Of a DNA stretch of 8,367 nt, positions 6,494 to 8,367 are shown in pieces. Numbering within the stretch: the stretch's first letter is position 1; every line of letters starts with the position of its first letter. A program made the position numbers and the translations under genes. The notes beneath the pieces are model-generated. The model ran no database searches. It was not told where the DNA came from and worked only from the letters and a program-made list of their open reading frames with translations. This stretch comes from Clostridiaceae bacterium (lineage in GTDB: Bacteria > Bacillota > Clostridia > Oscillospirales > QAMX01): the NCBI GenBank assembly GCA_016297585.1, contig JAEDGJ010000110.1:1-8367 (forward strand), given 5' to 3'.

Positions 6494-7828
6494 CTATAGC
6501 TCGTACGGATGTCGCGCGTCTTCGGCGGCGCGTCCCGTGCGCACGGCGTGCAGCAGCCCCGCCGCGTCCGTCGGGATCGCCAGCACCGGCACGCCCAGCG
6601 CCGCTTCCACGTCGCCCACCGTCAGGTCGTCGAGGAACACGTCCTCCCCGTAGCACTCCATGCACGACGGGATGAGGAGCTTTTCCCCGAGCGGGCGGCC
6701 TTTAAGCTGCGCGATCAGGTCGCGCGCGGTGACGAGCCCCGCGACAGTGACGCCGTGTCCGAAAAAGTCGTTGCGGATCGCGTAGACCTCCGCCTTCATA
6801 GTATGACACTTTTTCGCGGTCAGGTCAAGCATTTTCCGCATAAATCCGGCGGCAGCCTCCCCGGTCGCGAGGGAAAACGGCGCGAACGCGGCAAACGGGC
6901 GGGTCTCGTCGAGCAGCGCGCGCAGCTCGTCCTCGAACAGCGCCATCATGCCGACGCCGTTTTCGAGCTGCGGGAAGTCGTCGTAGAACGGCGCGGGCGG
7001 CATCGGACGCTCCGCCTTCAGGTAGAACTCGTCCGAGCAGTACACGACGCGCACGCCGAACCGCTCGAGGCACGCAGCCCCCGCGCGTTCGACGGTGTCG
7101 AGCACGGCCTCCGCCTCGGCTTTCCCGACGGGCGTCAGGGGACAGAGCCCCTCGCGGTATTTCGTCAGTCCCACCGGCACGACGCTGACGCTCGCGACGG
7201 CGGGATAGAGCGCGATCAGGTCGTCGAGCGACTGCTGCAGCGCCGCGCCGTCGTTGAGCCCCGGGCAGAGCACGATCTGGCAGTTCATCGTGATGTGCGC
7301 GTCGGCGAGGCGGCGCATCTGGTCCATCAGCAGCGCCGCGCGGGGGTTGCCGAGCATTTTCACGCGCAGCGCGGGATCGGTCGCCTGCACCGACACGTTC
7401 ACGGGGCTGATGCGCATCCGGATCATCCGCTCGAGGTCGGCGTCCGGGAGGTTCGTCATGCTGATATAGTTGCCCTGCAGGAACGACAGGCGCATGTCGT
7501 CGTCCTTGAAGTAGAGCGACTCGCGCATGCCGGGGGGCATCTGGTCGATGAAGCAGAACACGCATTTGTTCGCGCAGCGGCGGGGACGGTCCGCAAGATA
7601 CGTCTCGAACGTCAGCCCCAGCGGCTCGCCTTCCGTTTTGCGCACCCGCAGCGTGCGTTCGCGTCCGTTTTCGCCGCGCAGCGTCAGCGTGATGCGCGCG
7701 TCGTAGGAGTAGAACTGGTAATCGAGCACGTCGTGCGCGGGATGGCCGTCGATGGCGGTCAGCGTCTCTCCGACGCGCACGCCGGCGCGGGCGGCGGGGG
7801 AGCCTGCGTCGATGGCGGTGATTTTCAT
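6494..7828 (-). CDS. DUF512 family protein (PDZ-like plus radical-SAM-like)
   Basis: A 444-residue protein of the widespread DUF512 family of Clostridia and cyanobacteria, whose biochemical role is unknown. Residues 1-45 form a PDZ-like segment (SPAARAGVRVGETLTAIDG). A CxxxCxxC motif at C85, C89 and C92 follows, within RRCANKCVFCFIDQMPPGM, and resembles the radical-SAM [4Fe-4S] signature. The C-terminal DUF512 region contains FFGHGVTVAGLVTARD (355-370) and GEDVFLDD (394-401). Three further cysteines (C341, C389, C392) lie in the C-terminal region. The start is chosen because MKITAIDAGSPA begins the PDZ segment exactly as in relatives. The ribosome binding site is weak: AAGGA at 7842-7846, 13 bases away. 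The stop is TAG, and the next gene starts 23 bases on. Family assignment is firm; activity is not known. Confidence 0.93.
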   Translation of the reverse strand: MKITAIDAGSPAARAGVRVGETLTAIDGHPAHDVLDYQFYSYDARITLTLRGENGRERTLRVRKTEGEPLGLTFETYLADRPRRCANKCVFCFIDQMPPGMRESLYFKDDDMRLSFLQGNYISMTNLPDADLERMIRMRISPVNVSVQATDPALRVKMLGNPRAALLMDQMRRLADAHITMNCQIVLCPGLNDGAALQQSLDDLIALYPAVASVSVVPVGLTKYREGLCPLTPVGKAEAEAVLDTVERAGAACLERFGVRVVYCSDEFYLKAERPMPPAPFYDDFPQLENGVGMMALFEDELRALLDETRPFAAFAPFSLATGEAAAGFMRKMLDLTAKKCHTMKAEVYAIRNDFFGHGVTVAGLVTARDLIAQLKGRPLGEKLLIPSCMECYGEDVFLDDLTVGDVEAALGVPVLAIPTDAAGLLHAVRTGRAAEDARHPYEL

Positions 7829-7863
7829 AGTGGGAAATCCGTCCTTCCTTTGGAGGGTGGTCC

Positions 7864-7876
7864 CGGGCGGCGCCCG
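7864..7876 (-). other. GC-rich hairpin in DUF512 5' region
   Basis: CGGGC (7864-7868) pairs with GCCCG (7872-7876) around a three-base loop and can be extended by two G-C pairs across a bulged A. It lies 36 bases before the DUF512 start and just upstream of the weak ribosome binding site. A stable leader stem here could affect translation, but it may be incidental in GC-rich DNA. Confidence 0.35.
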
Positions 7877-7883
7877 AGGGGGG

Positions 7884-7910
7884 AAAAAAGAGCCGCGGCT
7901 TATCCCTCTT
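7884..7910 (-). promoter_or_regulatory. Possible leader hairpin with T6 tract upstream of DUF512 gene
   Basis: On the minus strand AAGAG (7910-7906) can pair with CTCTT (7892-7888), enclosing the GC-rich palindrome AGCCGCGGCT (7900-7891), and a run of six T residues follows at 7889-7884. This resembles a weak terminator or attenuator 56-82 bases before the DUF512 start codon. The outer stem is short and the palindrome cannot form a stable loop by itself, so the call is tentative. I see no convincing promoter in 7829-7978. Confidence 0.3.
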
Positions 7911-7978
7911 ACGCACGCTTTTGCGGCGGGGAGGGGAGCTGCGGCTTTTGCATTTGCGTTTTTATCACGAAAACGCCC

Positions 7979-8013
7979 AAAAACCGCAGCCTTTTTGAAA
8001 GAAAAGACTGCGG
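7979..8013 (-). terminator. Intrinsic terminator after rpmF
   Basis: On the minus strand CCGCAG (8013-8008) pairs with CTGCGG (7989-7984). The stem continues through a U-G wobble and CTTTT/AAAAG, giving about 12 base pairs around a six-base loop. Five T residues (7983-7979) follow directly. The 8007/7990 pair is a wobble only in the minus-strand RNA and a C-A mismatch in the plus-strand RNA, which fits action on minus-strand transcripts. It lies about 90 bases past the rpmF stop and should separate rpmF from the DUF512 unit. Confidence 0.8.
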
Positions 8014-8022
8014 TCCGGATCG

Positions 8023-8052
8023 CTTGGGAACGTTTTCTTGGGGAAGTTTTTT
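8023..8052. repeat. Degenerate tandem repeat in rpmF-DUF512 gap
   Basis: Two adjacent units, CTTGGGAACGTTTT (8023-8036) and CTTGGGGAAGTTTTTT (8037-8052), share the pattern CTTGGG(G)AA-G-TTTT. They lie between the rpmF stop and its terminator, in non-coding DNA. The role is unknown. They could be part of a dispersed intergenic element, which cannot be tested from one window. Confidence 0.45.
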
Positions 8053-8096
8053 CCGGCGCGCCTCCCGAAAAAAGAGGGAGAGTGCTCCGGCGTTCC

Positions 8097-8123
8097 GGAA
8101 AGGCTTATGCCTCGGCCTTTTCC
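8097..8123 (-). other. Possible mRNA hairpin spanning rpmF stop codon
   Basis: On the plus strand GGAAAGGC (8097-8104) is complementary to GCCTTTTCC (8115-8123) apart from one bulged base, with a ten-base loop that contains the stop codon. No T-tract follows on the minus strand, so it is not a terminator by itself. It might protect the 3' end of the rpmF transcript. Weak call. Confidence 0.3.
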
Positions 8124-8305
8124 GCAGCGTCGGCCTTGACGACCTCACGGCCGTTGTAGTAGCCGCACTCGGGGCAGACGCGGTGGGAGAGACGGGCGGC
8201 GCCGCAGTGCTCGCACTTGATCACGCCCGGAAGCGTCAGCTTCCAATGGGAGCTGCGTCTCTTGTCGCGGCGGGTTTTCGAAACTCTTCTCTTCGGGACA
8301 GCCAT
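8105..8305 (-). CDS. rpmF: 50S ribosomal protein L32
   Basis: Small basic protein of the large ribosomal subunit, 66 residues, the usual length for bacterial L32. The N-terminus MAVPKRRVSKTRRDKRRSSH is the classic L32 signature, and a zinc-ribbon follows with cysteines at 31, 34, 44 and 47 (CxxC-x9-CxxC), so this is the zinc-binding form. The C-terminal tail is rich in Ala, Glu and Lys. The start is fixed by an AGGAGG at 8315-8320, nine bases before the ATG. In Bacillota rpmF often sits between a DUF177 (YceD) gene and plsX. Here the downstream neighbour is a DUF512 gene beyond a terminator, and the upstream gene is outside the window. Identification is certain from sequence. Confidence 0.98.
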   Translation of the reverse strand: MAVPKRRVSKTRRDKRRSSHWKLTLPGVIKCEHCGAARLSHRVCPECGYYNGREVVKADAAEKAEA

Positions 8306-8348
8306 GGTACTATTCCTCCTATGTGATGGTCAGTCAAATTTTATAAGC

Positions 8349-8364
8349 GTTTCCGTCAGGAAAC
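8349..8364. other. Short perfect hairpin at right edge, upstream of rpmF
   Basis: GTTTCC (8349-8354) and GGAAAC (8359-8364) form a six-base inverted repeat around GTCA. On the minus strand it is followed by an AT-rich stretch with TATAAA (8345-8340), which could be a -10 box for rpmF, but no good -35 box is visible inside the window. The hairpin could equally be the terminator or coding tail of an upstream gene. Confidence 0.3.
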
Positions 8365-8367
8365 ACG

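Noticed and set aside
5151..6653. Long plus-strand open frame antisense to the flavin oxidoreductase
   Set aside because: No motif, Arg/Ala/Gly/Val-rich, and no plausible start signal; the opposite strand has OYE and Fe-S signatures.
7829..8104. Known riboswitch or T-box in the rpmF-DUF512 gap
   Set aside because: I could not see a conserved aptamer core or T-box motif; only simple hairpins and a repeat are visible.
6509..8326. Long plus-strand open frame opposite DUF512 and rpmF
   Set aside because: It crosses two real minus-strand genes and the terminator, and its translation is His/Arg/Val-rich shadow sequence.

Overview
The window is GC-rich bacterial DNA in which all seven recognisable genes lie on the minus strand, so it reads from right to left. 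The four-cysteine form of ribosomal protein L32, strong AAGGAGG-type ribosome binding sites, the DUF512 protein and an NhaC-family transporter together suggest a GC-rich member of the Clostridia (Bacillota), perhaps a gut Oscillospirales or Christensenellales relative. That placement is inference, because no taxonomic marker beyond L32 is present.

Layout in transcription order. (1) rpmF (8305-8105), followed by a strong intrinsic terminator at 7979-8013. (2) A four-gene unit with no internal terminator: a DUF512/radical-SAM-like protein (7828-6494), a stand-alone old-yellow-enzyme-type flavin oxidoreductase with a C-terminal Fe-S motif (6470-5148), a short-chain dehydrogenase/reductase (5151-4393, start overlapping the previous stop as ATGA), and a cytosolic nucleotide-pyrophosphatase-type phosphodiesterase (4385-3099). 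A near-perfect terminator at 3033-3073 closes the unit. (3) A two-gene unit with its own sigma-A-type promoter (2911-2939): an NhaC-family antiporter (2876-1341) and L-rhamnose isomerase rhaA (1309-53). A GC hairpin at the left edge (3-21) may be its terminator.

How the genes may work together. RhaA converts L-rhamnose to L-rhamnulose. The NhaC-type carrier in the same unit may manage Na+/H+ balance or move an organic acid such as lactate, a possible end product of deoxysugar breakdown; this is inference. The oxidoreductase, SDR and phosphodiesterase are tightly packed and probably handle one substrate or related substrates, but the sequence does not name it.

The gaps hold most of the unexplained structure: the 276-base rpmF-DUF512 gap with several hairpins and a tandem repeat, and the 222-base gap before nhaC with a terminator, phased A-tracts, TTGCA palindromes and a promoter. 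I found no CRISPR array, tRNA, rRNA, insertion sequence or phage gene.
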